Assembly (NCBI GenBank): GCA_963682025.1
Contig: OY821520.1
Coordinates: forward strand, 243,652,507 to 243,716,506
DNA length: 64,000 bases
Direction of reading: 5' to 3'
Source: Cordilura impudica
Lineage: Eukaryota; Arthropoda; Insecta; Diptera; Scathophagidae
Part shown: in pieces, positions 33,803 through 44,640 of the stretch
Numbering within the stretch: the stretch's first letter is position 1
Layout: every line of letters starts with the position of its first letter
Program-made: the position numbers and the translations under genes
Notes under the pieces: generated by a model
What the model was told of the DNA's origin: nothing
Databases searched by the model: none
Seen by the model: the letters and a program-made list of their open reading frames with translations, nothing else

Positions 33803-34562
33803 TTTTTATACCCTAAACCACTAAGTGGTCGGGTATAATGACTTTGTACTGATGTTTGTAACTCCAAAATTAAAATATTTGACATAGACCCATCTTTTAG
33901 TATACCGATCAACTCCGAATCACTTTCTGAGTCGATTTAGCAATGTTCGTCTGTCCACCCTTCTTTCCGTCCGTGTGTCCATGAAAACCTGGTAATCAAA
34001 CTACAGGTCGCAAACATAAATATATATTTAAATGCAATTTGGTATATGAGCTCCTATCGGCCATAGGACGAACGCTATTGAGACTGGTGCAAATCGATGT
34101 AATTTCAGACCTGTTACCCATACAAATGTAATGGGCTTAAATGTCATTGACTTAAATTGCCATAATATCCAAATGATCATATAGATCTCTGTCACATTGG
34201 GCGTGTCTATTTTTATTGTATAAATTTATCAGTAGTCCAAAAATTAACCCTATTCTTAGTCATAGCCCCCATATTAAGCTGATTCCCAATATTAACTTAA
34301 ACCTCTCAAAAACAAAAATATTGCACAGATTTTTGTCAATTTGGTTTGTGAAAGTTTTTTGTTAAAATTATGTGACTTTAATAAATAGTATCAGGATCGG
34401 TCCATTTTTCGACTTAGGCCCCATATAAATATAGTACCCGATGTGTACTTTTTCATATCTGCAGGCTAAAAAAATAATAACAATTTTCTATATCCTACTA
34501 TGCGCTTGGTATAAGATATCGCATAGTCGGTCTAGACTGACTATAATTTTCTTACTAGTTTT
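33803..34562 (-). mobile_element. Helentron-like element, subfamily A
   Basis: In reverse orientation, TTATACCCTAAACCACTAAGTGG at 33807 to ATAGTCGGTCTAGACTGACTATA with ATTTTCTTACTAG at 34523-34558. The GTCY core is degraded (TTCGTCTGTCCACCCTTCTTTC). Several small indels mark it as one of the older copies. Confidence 0.72.
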
Positions 34563-36125
34563 GTTTAAGTTTTATGCCCTTTACCTTGTTTCAACAAAGC
34601 GTAGTGTAGTCATTCATATAGTGGTTGATCAGTCCAACTTTTATTTGCTTTAATTTAAAAATAAAAATAAAAAATATGTGTAGAAAAGGAATGTGTCTGA
34701 GTTTAGCTTTATTTTGTCTTTTTTATACATTTATTGTTGAATTTCACGTGTTTATATGAACCATGATGAATTACGGAAGTTCAGTTGTTTTTGTGGTGAA
34801 GTGTTAAGTAGGACCACCAAGTGTTTTGCTCATTTTGGTACGATAATTTAAGAAAATTAAGCGAATAACATTGGATATTTAAAAAAGGATTGAAATTTAT
34901 TGAAAGAAATTAGTCAACATAAAGATTTTAATAAGATTTTTTTTAATAATGTAGCTTGGTTTAAGTACCTATGAGCTTTTGTATTTTTACTAATCCAACT
35001 ATAAATTTGATATCTTTTTTTAATTTGGTAATTGAAGTACTGATATATCGTAGCAACTTAGATAAGTAGGCATTAATTGAAACAACGTTCTACGACAACA
35101 CAAAACATATTTTTTTTCCATAAGAAAGCATTCCAAAACTTAAATTATAAGGTAAGAAAAACTTAAGTAAAATACTCATAAAATGATTATTTTATTACTT
35201 TATTTAGAATCAGTGAAATTTTATCTAGCACAAAATGAATTTAAGATTTAAAATTATGAGTTATTATTAGTTTACAAAGTTTAAATGAAAAAAGTTGCTG
35301 GGAACTTAAAAAAACTTAAGAAATTCTTACCTAAGAATTTAAACAGATCATTAATTATTTAAAAAATTCAATATATTTTCTTTAATGCTAGAAAGTTAAA
35401 ACATTTACCTTAACATATTGTCTTTTTATAATAGTATTAAATTAAACTTAATTTTTGTCTATAAAATTCATAAAAAAATTTCTGTAAAAATTATAAGCAG
35501 CTTTTTAAATATAATTTCTTTTTCTTTTTAGGTAAATATAGTAGCTGTATTCATAATTTTATCTTATGAACTAAGGTTAGTTGACAATTAGAAAAATACA
35601 CACCAAATATTTAGTGTAACATATTTGCTACTAAAAATTTTAACTTGAATTGCTAATTTTTTTCATAACCCAATTACTTTAACAAAATATCCCTCGGAAC
35701 TTAGGTAAATTCTAAATGTAAACATTTGTATATTAACTTCAACTTATTTATGTCTTTCTTTAAAAGCATAATTACAATTATATTAACTTTCGTAACATGT
35801 CCTTAGGAACTAATGTAATTGGTTAAAAAAAAAAACAAAGAATCTTAAAAAAAGTCAATAAATTTTTCATATATTCATTTGTTCATACATATGTATGTAG
35901 GTAGATATTAAACTGCTGCATGAGTAGGCCTTCCAACATATTCCAATACATTTATAAATTTTCAAATACTTCACTTCACTTCATCACTAGCAGCAAACAA
36001 AATGTCTTTGTTGTACGACTATGTACGAAGAAAATAAACAGTCGTGCTATGCTGTAGTTGTATTTGTAGGAAACGAGTATTTCGAAACAAAAATATTCGA
36101 AAACTAGTGTATACCATTTGAATAT
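34563..36125. other. No recognisable gene
   Basis: AT-rich, about 1.5 kb. Irregular recurrence of GGAACTTA(G/A)GTAAATT and AAAACTTAAG-like words between 35095 and 35830 suggests a worn repeat. No coding frame is supported. Confidence 0.4.
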
Positions 36126-36600
36126 TAGTCCAGTCATTTTAGGGATTTCACCTCGGAATTCAAGATAATAAGCTGTAAATTCGTACAAACCTTCATTTTG
36201 ACATCATAAAACTTGTCTCAAACCCTACCGACGATAGGGTGGCCGCGACTATGGATTCCTAGGGGTCAAAGATCAAAAAATCGACTTTTTGTACGTTTTC
36301 GCCAATATCTCAGTTCCTATCGGTTTTTCACTATTTCTATCTATTATAAATATTGTAGTGGGATAAATTCTCTACAACTTTTGTTTAAAACGTTTTTTTG
36401 TACGTTGAACTGTTTTTGAGATACAGGGCAGTGAGCGCGCAATGTGGTTCAACCTCGAGTATTATTCAAGCTCAATCCGTAGTCTCGATCAAATGTAAGT
36501 CCTTTTATGTTTAATAATTGTTGATAAATATATACTTATAAATAATTTTTATTTTTTATTAACTTTTTCATTATATTTAACAACTTTTCTCATTAATTAA
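36126..36600 (+). repeat. Left terminal inverted repeat of the nuclease-bearing element
   Basis: Matches 39035-39494 in reverse. Well-preserved blocks include ATAATAAGCTGTAAATT, CTATGGATTCCTAGGGGTC, GAACTGTTTTTGAGATA, AGTGAGCGCGCAATGTGGTT and GTAGTCTCGA. The outer 30 bases diverge more than the centre. Confidence 0.82.
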
Positions 36601-36838
36601 GTTTCTATTAATTTAATAATACTTACCTGCTCGTGTAAGTAAATAGGATTAAGGATTAAATAGGATTAATACATATTAATTATATTTTAATTTTAGTAAA
36701 ATTTATATTAATTACTTCCTAATAAACGAAAAGGACCAACATGTATTTTTAATACATGCTTTTATTTGAAAATATCATTATATTACGATCGTTGAAATTA
36801 AAGAAATATATTGATCACAAGAATTACATGCTCTAATT

Positions 36839-38834
36839 TTAATTTTCTTCGTTTTCTTCTTCTTCTTCGTCTGCTGGTTGCAGTAAAATTTCGGATTTAT
36901 CTTCATTTTCGTCTTCAACGGCATTTGTTTCCAGGTCCTCCATACTTTCGGGATCAAATATACCATCTTCATTGATGTGACTTTGGTATGGTGTAGCATT
37001 GAGACAAGCTTGTCCATTACACTGGCCACAAGCTAGAGAGCACTGCAACCCCGATTTCCTGCATCCACATCGCGAACCACAACCACTCTTACAGTTGCAA
37101 AATATAGTGTTAAGCAATTCCTCTGGAGCTGGTGCCAAAGTTGTTGTAATTGGTTCCAGGGATTCATTACGCATTATCCAGCCCCAGTCCTGAGGTTCCA
37201 AATCATGCCCTAAACAAGTCTGAACTTGATAATAAACACGATTAAAGTCTTGGTGAGCTGCTGCACTTGTTGGTGGCAGATTTGATAACTGCACAGGTTT
37301 ATTCTGTTTTGTAGACTTGACGAAATGTGTATAACGTAGACGGTCGGTACTGTCAACAGATTTTGGAGCGTTATAGATTGCCAACAAGATTTGTGTTCCA
37401 CTCTCAAATAATATTTGAGCCGAACCGTTTTCTTCCTCAAAAGCTGCAGCAAGTTGATCCAAATTTGGAAGCTTCTCAAGTGCTCTTGAAAAAGTTTTTT
37501 TTACCTTTCTTAAATAACGCAGAAGTCGTGTCACAGCCGCTTACAGCGTGCAAAAACAAAATGTGTTGTTTACAACGAGGATATTTGTCTAAACTTTTCG
37601 AAGAGTATATTTCTGTTTTAACATTTCCTTTGCCAACTTTTTTGAAGAAAATTTCTTGTTGATGAAATTGTGTACGCCCAATTAAAATGACAAGTAAATC
37701 GATATCTTCTCCTATTATAACTATGGTTTTTTCAGGTTTCGATTCCTCTATAGCTGTTTCAACAATAAGAACATCAGCATCATCTCTGATTTGTTTTGCA
37801 GTTATATTAACAATTCGTAATTTTTCAATAAGCATATTAATGAGCCTTTCTTTATTACTTCGATTCGGTAGGAATTTTTCTTGGTACAACCGTTGTTTCA
37901 TCGAAACAAACTTCGTTTGTTTTTGAAATTGCTGCAGCTCTTCTTTGTTGTTCCATTGCTTTAATGTTCTTACTGTTATCTGAATATCCGTCAAACACAA
38001 CAACAGTTGTTGACCTATAATGCGTTTGCAAATACTTAACATATTTATCTAAAATGATAGAAAAAGTATCTTCTCTACCCCATACAACGCGATGCAGAAG
38101 AAATCCGCCGTCAATTATAAACGTCGCATCAGTTTCATTGAGGTCAAAAGCTATATGTGCCACATTGTCATACAAGGACGATTTTGTTGTCTTTCTCATA
38201 CCATCATTATCAAATAGTGCAGTTGGATAAGGGCTCAATTCATATTGAAGATATTCTTCAAGATTACTTTCAAACTGCTTGCTCACAGTAATTCTTTGAA
38301 AAAGTAATAATGGATCTATTGAAACTTTACAGTCATTAATTTTTACAGATTTGTTAACAATTGAAAGCGACAATACCTTTTCAGAGCGTTTAAATTTAAT
38401 TTCATAAAATTGTAGACCTGTGATCTTCGTCTTAGATTCTATTCCGATTTCAATACATTTGTGACAGTTAATTTGTTCATTTCCAACAATTCCAGAAGCT
38501 AGCGATACTACCTGTGTCGTATTTGGAAAGGGATTATGAAGTTTAAACCATTTAACTAGTAAATTTACATTACTATTATTATGGGTACACTAGGAGAAGC
38601 TGGAGTTTCGTCTTGTTCTAGTCGCCGTTTTGCAGCTACAATACAACTCTTACTAATGTAAACAGTTCGACACTTTTCATGCACTTTAACAGATGTTACA
38701 GTTTTTAAATAGTCAATGTGACCGTCGTTTCCTTCGATACTTGCATTCTTTAAAGTATTTAAACCACGTCCTACATTTACCATTGGTTCATATTCCGAAC
38801 CATAATTATTACAAATAAAACACAAATCAGCCAT
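36839..38834 (-). pseudogene. Transposon-borne FEN1/XPG-like (PIN-domain) nuclease with cysteine-rich tail, frameshifted
   Basis: Read from 38834 downwards. First segment (38834-38565): MADLCFICNNYGSEYEP with C-x2-C and a later VHEKCRTVY, a probable zinc-binding start. A segment without ATG (about 38555-38374) has LVKWFKLHNPFPNTTQVVSL. Then the nuclease core: FIIDGGFLLHRVVW (38122-38083), TTVVVFDGY (38010-37984), MEQQRRAAA (37953), FLPNRSNKERLINML (about 37865), RDDADVLIVETAIEE (37787), IIGEDIDLLVILIG (37715), FLHAVSGCDTTSALF (37553). FEN1/XPG nucleases have, in this same order, an N-terminal I-D, FDG, an R-rich segment, E-A-E-A, T-E-D-x-D-x-L and GCD. Last segment: LPPTSAAAHQDFNRVYYQVQ, DWGWIMRN, APAPEELLNTIFCNC and nine cysteines (37099-37004), then an acidic tail ending at 36839. 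Frameshifts near 37880 and 37515 and an unresolved intron or break near 38560 disable this copy. I recall similar unnamed proteins in other invertebrates; function is inference. Confidence 0.68.
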
Positions 38835-39034
38835 AACTAATACATATGCGTATAAACCGATATGGGGGAAATCCCTTGTTTGGCAGTTTTTTTTCTATTA
38901 TATGTTAATTTGGATGTTTTTCTTTGGTGTTTAGTTGCATTTGAAATTTGAGCAGGTCGGATTATTGGTGTGCAATTTTAAAATGGAATGGCCTATTATA
39001 TAAGATCTTTTGAATAGTTTAGAATGTGCTTTTA

Positions 39035-39494
39035 CCTCTAACGAGAAAAGTTATTAAATATATATATTATTAAGTATATATTTATCAACAATTTTTAAAC
39101 ATAAGAGGACTTATATTTGGTCGAGACTACGGATTGAGCTTGAATAATACTCGAGATTGAACCACATTGCGCGCTCACTGCCCTCTATCTCAAAAACAGT
39201 TCAACGTACAAAAAAACGTTTTAAACAAAAGTTGTAGAGAATTTATCCCTCTACAATATTTATAATAGATAGAAATAGTGAAAACCCGATAGGAACTGAG
39301 ATATTGGCGAAAAACATACAAAAAAGTCGATTTTTTTACCTTTGACCCCTAGGAATCCATAGTCGCGTCCACTCTATCGTCGGTAGAGTTTGAGACAAGT
39401 TTTAGGATGTCAAAATGAAGGTTTGTACAAATTTACAGCTTATTATCTCGAATTCCGAGATTTTGTCTGTATTTTGGTTAAAATGACTGGACTA
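39035..39494 (-). repeat. Right terminal inverted repeat of the nuclease-bearing element
   Basis: Inverse of 36126-36600. It lacks an internal deletion present at the left near 36140 (AACCAAAATACAGACAAAATC in the right arm against AGGGATTTCACC in the left). Confidence 0.8.
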
Positions 39495-39689
39495 TATATG
39501 AAATACAATCGGAAAGAAACACACTAGTATTATTTTTTTTTGCACAATAAAGTAAAACAGGATTATTTTATTTATTTATTTTAAAACATAAGTTAATATT
39601 CTGATACTAATATTTGAAAAGAAATAGAAAAGAAATTGTAAAGAAATTTTTTAAATTCAAATCCATAGTTTCTAAAGTTAAATGTTACT

Positions 39690-40330
39690 ATAAAGTTCGC
39701 CTTTTCCAACGTTAGAGTGGATGAACATAATTTGATTAACGCCCGTCTCTTTCAAGCCTAATGCACATCTTTTTTTTCAGATAATAGGTTTCCTGCAGCT
39801 GAAACAATCCGTTTCGAGGATGCGCTACTAGCTGGTGTTGCTAAAACTATGCAACTCAATTTATAGAGAAGCCGAAAATTATTTTTTTGTAATTACCATG
39901 TGATGTGATTGATTTCGCCTCAATTTTTTTTTTGAGTCTAGTATATAAAATACTTTATTCCAACGAGTGGGGCAATAGCTTTTTAATGAAACATTTAAAT
40001 TAGCATTTAGGCCCGAATTTTTAAAATACTTACCAATTTTGCGCAACAATTACTGAGTTCTGCAACCTCGGAGACTTCCTCCACTGATTTTTGCAAGGTA
40101 TTGTTGAGTAAATGGCTTATACAGGCTAAATGTTGAGTATTCCGGAAAGCTTTCATCATACTTGTGCCTCTGTCAGTAAACTATTATAGATTTATGGGAA
40201 AAATCACATTTAAAATCCGCAAGAATCTTTTGAGCTTTTTTATATATATTTTCGCCTATAAATGTAAATGTATCGAATGAAATGTGTGAATCTGAATGTA
40301 TTGTTAGAGAACCCAATAATTCAAATTATA
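39690..40330 (-). pseudogene. hAT transposase, C-terminal half
   Basis: Read on the minus strand downwards from 40330: SFDTFTFIGENIYKKAQKIL, then in another frame FTDRGTSMMKAFRNTQHLAC and ISHLLNNTLQKSVEEV, equivalent to the hAT catalytic block with C-x2-H and conserved TDRG. A GT (GTAAGT, at 40041-40036) suggests an intron. Further down, TPASSASSKRIVSAAGNLL (about 39835-39780) is the hAT dimerisation signature, which normally reads SSERIFS; here K replaces the usual E. Frameshifts and stops are frequent. The N-terminal half is at 41580-42200, separated by an inserted Helentron-like element. Confidence 0.78.
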
Positions 40331-40337
40331 TCAAAAA

Positions 40338-41389
40338 AACAAGTAAGAAAACTATAGTCGCTCTAGACCGACCATACGATACCCTATGCCATGGTTTAGA
40401 AACTCTATCTCTTCGGCCCAACTAACTGGATATAGAAAAATAAGCAAAAACCAAATTTGAGTGGCATTGTTAATTTTTTGGCTTCAGATATGAAAAAGTT
40501 CATATCGGATGCTACATCTATATGTGGACTAGGTCAAAAAATGGATCGATCCTGACCAAATTTGGTAAAATCACTTATATTTTGAAAAAATATACACAAA
40601 CCAAATTTGAGAAAAATCTGTGCAATATTTTTGTTTTTTGATAGATTTTAGTGAAGAACGGGAAGCAGCTCTATATGGAGCCTATGACTAAGAATTGTCC
40701 AACAGGGATTATTTTGGGAATACTGATTAATGGATACAATAAACACATACGGACTCAATTTTACTAAGATCTATATGATAATTTGGATCTTATGGCAATT
40801 TATGTCGATTTCATAGGGGTTATTTGTATGGGTAGTGAAGGAGGTAGTGAAGGAGGTAGTGACTATAGCCTCTCCTACTCAATTGGCAACCTCTCCTGCA
40901 CGTGGCGCACCCTGCCGATAACAAACGAGACTCTGTCGACCGAAGTTGGGCGGTATAACCCTAAGAATCGCAATGACTAAATACCTTGCACACTGCATGC
41001 CTGGATGCGTTATTGGCAGCCCCAGCTCCAGGATCGGATGTTTAGCCCAATCAGTTACTCATCCTAAACTGCAATTGATTACAGAAACCGTATTTTAAAA
41101 AATGGCCCTATGCTCCTTATAGGAACGACGGGAATTTATTATTATTATTTGTATGGGGACTAGGTCTGAACGTGGACCGATTTTCACCAACAGCGTTCAT
41201 CCTATGGTCGATTAAAGCTTATACACCAAATTTCATCAAAATATATTCATATTTGCGACCTGTAGTTTGATTACAAAGTTTACATGGACACACAGACGGT
41301 CGGATGACGGACGGACGGATATTTTTGGTAGTTATAAACAGCAGCACAAAGTCATTATACCCAAACCACATAGTGGTATAGGGTATAAA
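40338..41389 (+). mobile_element. Helentron-like element, subfamily A, inside the hAT gene and itself interrupted
   Basis: Left end AACAAGTAAGAAAACTATAG at 40338, right end CATAGTGGTATAGGGTATAAA at 41389. A 312-base foreign segment (40833-41144) interrupts the body at TTTGTATGGG. The GTCY core is short (GACGGACGGACGGAT) and the following 60 bases are missing. It splits the hAT transposase. Confidence 0.78.
40833..41144. mobile_element. Short retroposed insertion (5'-truncated non-LTR or SINE) with TTA tail
   Basis: Flanked by a perfect 13-base target duplication TTATTTGTATGGG (40820-40832 and 41145-41157). The insert is strikingly GC-richer than its surroundings (CTCTCCTGCACGTGGCGCACC), starts with a duplicated AGTGAAGGAGGT and ends GGAACGACGGGAATTTATTATTA, i.e. 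a short ATT tail. Variable-length duplication and a simple-repeat tail indicate target-primed reverse transcription. The source family was not recognised. Confidence 0.78.
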
Positions 41390-41579
41390 AATTATATTTA
41401 TTATGCAGAATCGAAAAAGGAACATAGTTTTGTTTCAAACTTTTGACCTTTATTTGACTTTTATGGTTCATTGAAAAGTTCTTTCATGAAAATGGGAAAA
41501 AATAGATTTTAGAATTCTTAAAACTAAATTGTTTGATTTAATTAAGCTCTACAAAAATAAATGTGTATAATTTCGATAT

Positions 41580-42200
41580 ATTTTGTGCGTGTTCTAATAC
41601 TTGTACACTTTTCGCCTTCCATTGACCTTAAACCAAGTAATCGAACCGACAATGCTCCATTTTTACAAAAATGCATTGTTAAAGCAATATAGCTTTTTTT
41701 AAATAATCATCAGTCCAAATATCTGATGTTAACCCAAATCCATTATCTTTAATTAAAGCTATTTCAAAGTTTACGCTTTGAAAACAACAATCGTAAAATT
41801 CTGAAACATTTCGCGAAACTGTTGTTGATGCAGGAGTGCCCTTCTAATATCTACATTGGAACCAAATTTGGCTCCAATCGATACAAACTCTTCCAAAACT
41901 GCTTTTAGCCCATCATCCTTTACCAAATTATAAGGTCCGTAATTTTGTATGATCCATTTCATTATCACTTTCGTTACAACTTTTTTTGTGGATTCGTCAA
42001 CATCGACTTTTGAACCACTCGCAGATGCAAATTTTAATACATAGCACTTAATTTTAATACATAGCACTAAATTTGAAGTAGATCGATGGTTGTGTTTTAA
42101 AAGTTTTTTTTTTACAGGATCTGCAACTAACGAAATCTTTATTTTCTATACCATCGGCATCAACTATTGTGGCGAAGACTTCCCAAACCTTGCTCCTTCC
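41580..42200 (-). pseudogene. hAT transposase, BED finger and N-terminal half
   Basis: Read downwards from 42200: SKVWEVFATIVDADG with FVSCRSCKKKTFKT (BED-type start, C-x2-C; the His pair is not intact), then the 98-codon frame 42067-41771 with STKKVVTKVIMKWIIQNYGP and LVKDDGLKAVLEEFVSIGA, and after a frame change GFGLTSDIWTDDY (about 41740-41700), the first catalytic block with its Asp. It continues at 40330 beyond the insertion. The gene is dead through frameshifts. It is a different hAT lineage from the element at 49223. Confidence 0.78.
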
Positions 42201-42201
42201 C

Positions 42202-42991
42202 TTTTTATACCCTATACCACTATGTGGTTTGGGTATAATGACTTTGTGCTGCTGTTTGTAACACCCAAAAATATTTGACCTAGACCCATCTTTAATTATA
42301 CCGATCGAATCAGAATCACTTTCTGAGTTGATTTAACAATGTCCGTCCGTCCGTCCGTCCGTCCGTCTGTGTGTCCATGTAAAGCTTGTAATCAAACTGC
42401 AGGTCGCAAATATGAATATATTTTGATGAAATTTGGTATATAAGCTTTTATCGGCCATGGGATGAACGCTATTGAAATTGGTGAGAATCGGTCCATGTTC
42501 AGACCTAGCCCCCATACAAATTACCCATATGAAATCGACATAAATTGCCATAAGATCCAAATTGTCATATAGATCTTACGCAAATTGGGTTTGTATGCGT
42601 TCATTACATCCTCTAATGAGTAGTCCAAAAATGATCCCTTTGACCCCATATAGAGCTGCTTCCCGATCTTCAGTTAAATCAATTAAAAAACAAAAATATT
42701 GCACTGATTCTTCTCAAATTTTGTTTGTACATATTTTTGCAAAATACAAGAGACTTTACCAAACATGATCAGGATCGGTCCACTTTTGGACCTAGCCCCT
42801 TTATAGATATAGCATCCGATATGAACTTTTTTATATCTGCAGCCAAAAAAATTAATAAAAATCCCACTCAAATTTGGTTTTTGCTTATTTTCTATGTCCA
42901 GTTAGTTGGGCCTAAGAGATAGGGTTTCTAAACGCATGGTATAGGGTATCGTATAGTCGGTCTAGACCGACTATAATTTTCTTACTTGTTA
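42202..42991 (-). mobile_element. Helentron-like element, subfamily A, full length
   Basis: In reverse orientation; TTTTATACCCTATACCACTATGTGG at the left and ATAGTCGGTCTAGACCGACTATA with ATTTTCTTACTTG at the right. The GTCY run (six GTCC units, 42341-42365) is longer than average. Very similar to the copies at 56093 and 60757, including the frame beginning MDLMAIYVDFIWVICMG in each. It abuts the BED end of the hAT relic. Confidence 0.82.
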
Positions 42992-43704
42992 TTACTTAAA
43001 ATTAGTTCGCCACTTGCAGAAATCGAATTTGGTTCACTCAAACTCGGTTCACAAGTAGACTGATTTGATGTCTAAAATTATTTAGAAAATTTTTATTTTC
43101 ATCCTTTCTAAAATTTTAAAAATATTTATTTCATCAATTTCCATTTCCATTTTAAGTAACAAAATATATATGTATGTATGTATGTAACACGCCGTAACAC
43201 AAAAAAGTAAAATAACAAAGTAAGCTAATGACCACTGTTTTCGTCATAAACACAATGTAAACAAAAATTTTGTGTAGGAGCTAATAGTTATTTCAATACT
43301 TTTTAAAGTTTTCAAACATCAAATATAAACAAGAACAGTATTCATGCTTGTCGAATATGAGTATGCAGTGTAATGAGAGATGAGAGAACAGTGCTTTTTT
43401 CTTACTAGAGAGCCTAAGTATTTGTCACCATTTGTTTTGTTATTTATATTTTTTTGTTTCAGTGAACCCGTACAGTATGTACAGTAGTTTGAAATTGAAT
43501 ATATTCATGCAAAAGCAAAGAACTGTTTTTAAAATTATATAAAAACATTTAAGATGTCTTAAAGATATCTAAGAAAACTTAGGTAGAACTAAAAAACTAC
43601 TTTTAAAATTATATAAAAATATTGCAAATCTTTTTAAGTACTGTATTACTAAACAAATAAGTTTCAAAAATATGCAACTTATGGAACTTAGACAACTTAA
43701 CTAA
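42992..43704. other. No recognisable gene
   Basis: AT-rich. A short TATG run (TATGTATGTATGTATG, 43168) is present. Nothing else is supported. Confidence 0.4.
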
Positions 43705-44105
43705 TCTATAATATTAATAGGATAGGCGATTTCTTGTGACTGATGTTTTGTTCTACCGTTTTATCCCGATTTGACCAAACGTATATTATTTGAAAGGTAT
43801 TTCTTTTTAGCCAATTTGCAGATTTACAGATTTTTTAGTTTTTTCCTTTGTTTTGAGTAAATTGCATTTAAAGTTGCTACTAACACATACATAAAATTAT
43901 ACAATGCTATGTGTGTGTTTATTAAATTTGGTAATGTGTTTGTAATAAAAAAATTTTTTTTTTATTTATTTATTTACATTGATATCCCACACAACAAGAT
44001 ATACGTCTTTTTAATTAAAGTGTGTGATCTTATATTGACACACATACATTGATTTGTTGGGTTGTAAGTTATAATAGTAAAAAAAAAAATAAAATTAATA
44101 ATACA

Positions 44106-44640
44106 CTAGAGGACCCCTGCTGCTCCGCAGCATTATATTTTATTATATTATATTAATTTTTATAATATAATACCAAAATTTTCCCAGAGAAGTTAACGTA
44201 CAGTAATGCCAATATATGCCAAGAGAAGTTAACGTACAGTAAAAGTCAAGTTGATTTTCCACGCATAACTGTCCTCAATTTTTATAATTAATTTTTATAA
44301 TATAATACCAAAATTTGCCAAGAGAAGTCAACGTACAGTAATACCAAAATATGCCAAGATAAGTTAACGTACAGTAATACCAAAATTTGGCAAGAGAAGT
44401 TAACGTACAGTAATACCAAAATATGCCAGGAGAAGTTAACGTACAGTAATACCAAAATTTGCCAAGAGAAATCAACGTACAGTAAAAGCAAAGTTGATTC
44501 TCCACGCATAACTTTCCTCAAACCCAACGAGCAGTTAATAGCTCAAAAGAAGGAGCTTGATCCACTGAGTGTTCTTAGACCTATGTCAACAGCCTACGTT
44601 ATTTAGAACTCTAGTTATAGAGGATTGAGAGAAGAAAAAT
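44106..44640 (-). mobile_element. 3' part of another Helitron family with tandem interior
   Basis: On the minus strand the end reads as a GC-rich hairpin (TGCTGCGGAGCAGCA), GGGGTCCT and CTAG (44109-44106) followed by T: a Helitron 3' terminus of a different family from the AATTTCGAGTGC type. The interior includes the 41-base repeat at 44166-44490 and CAAGTTGATT(T/C)TCCACGCATAACT(G/T)TCCTCAA twice. The 5' end could not be located; 44640 is approximate. Confidence 0.62.
44166..44490 (+). repeat. Tandem repeat, 40-41-bp unit
   Basis: Unit AATACCAAAATTTGCCAAG with AGAAGTTAACGTACAGT occurs two times at 44168-44240 and five times at 44305-44482, with changes such as TTTGGCAAG and GAAATCAAC. Repeated hydrophobic minus-strand frames (LLYVNFSWHILV) are by-products. 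Confidence 0.85.

Larger units (their letters stand above)
36126..39494. mobile_element. Long-TIR DNA element carrying a FEN1/XPG-like nuclease gene
   Basis: Termini TAGTCCAGTCATTTT at 36126 and its inverse ending GGACTA at 39494, inside TAT direct repeats (36123-36125, 39495-39497) that may be the target duplication. The terminal inverted repeats run for about 460-475 bases (separate entries). Between them the minus strand carries a single broken gene occupying nearly the whole interior. At 3.37 kb the element is compact and self-contained. It encodes no recognisable transposase other than the nuclease-like protein itself. The superfamily is unknown to me. Confidence 0.75.

Noticed and set aside
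44166..44490. CRISPR-like appearance of the 41-base repeat array
   Set aside because: Units are contiguous without unique spacers, the DNA is from an animal, and no cas gene is near.
44275..44527. Two overlapping minus-strand frames with six repeats of a hydrophobic decapeptide
   Set aside because: Translation of the 41-base tandem repeat in two frames.
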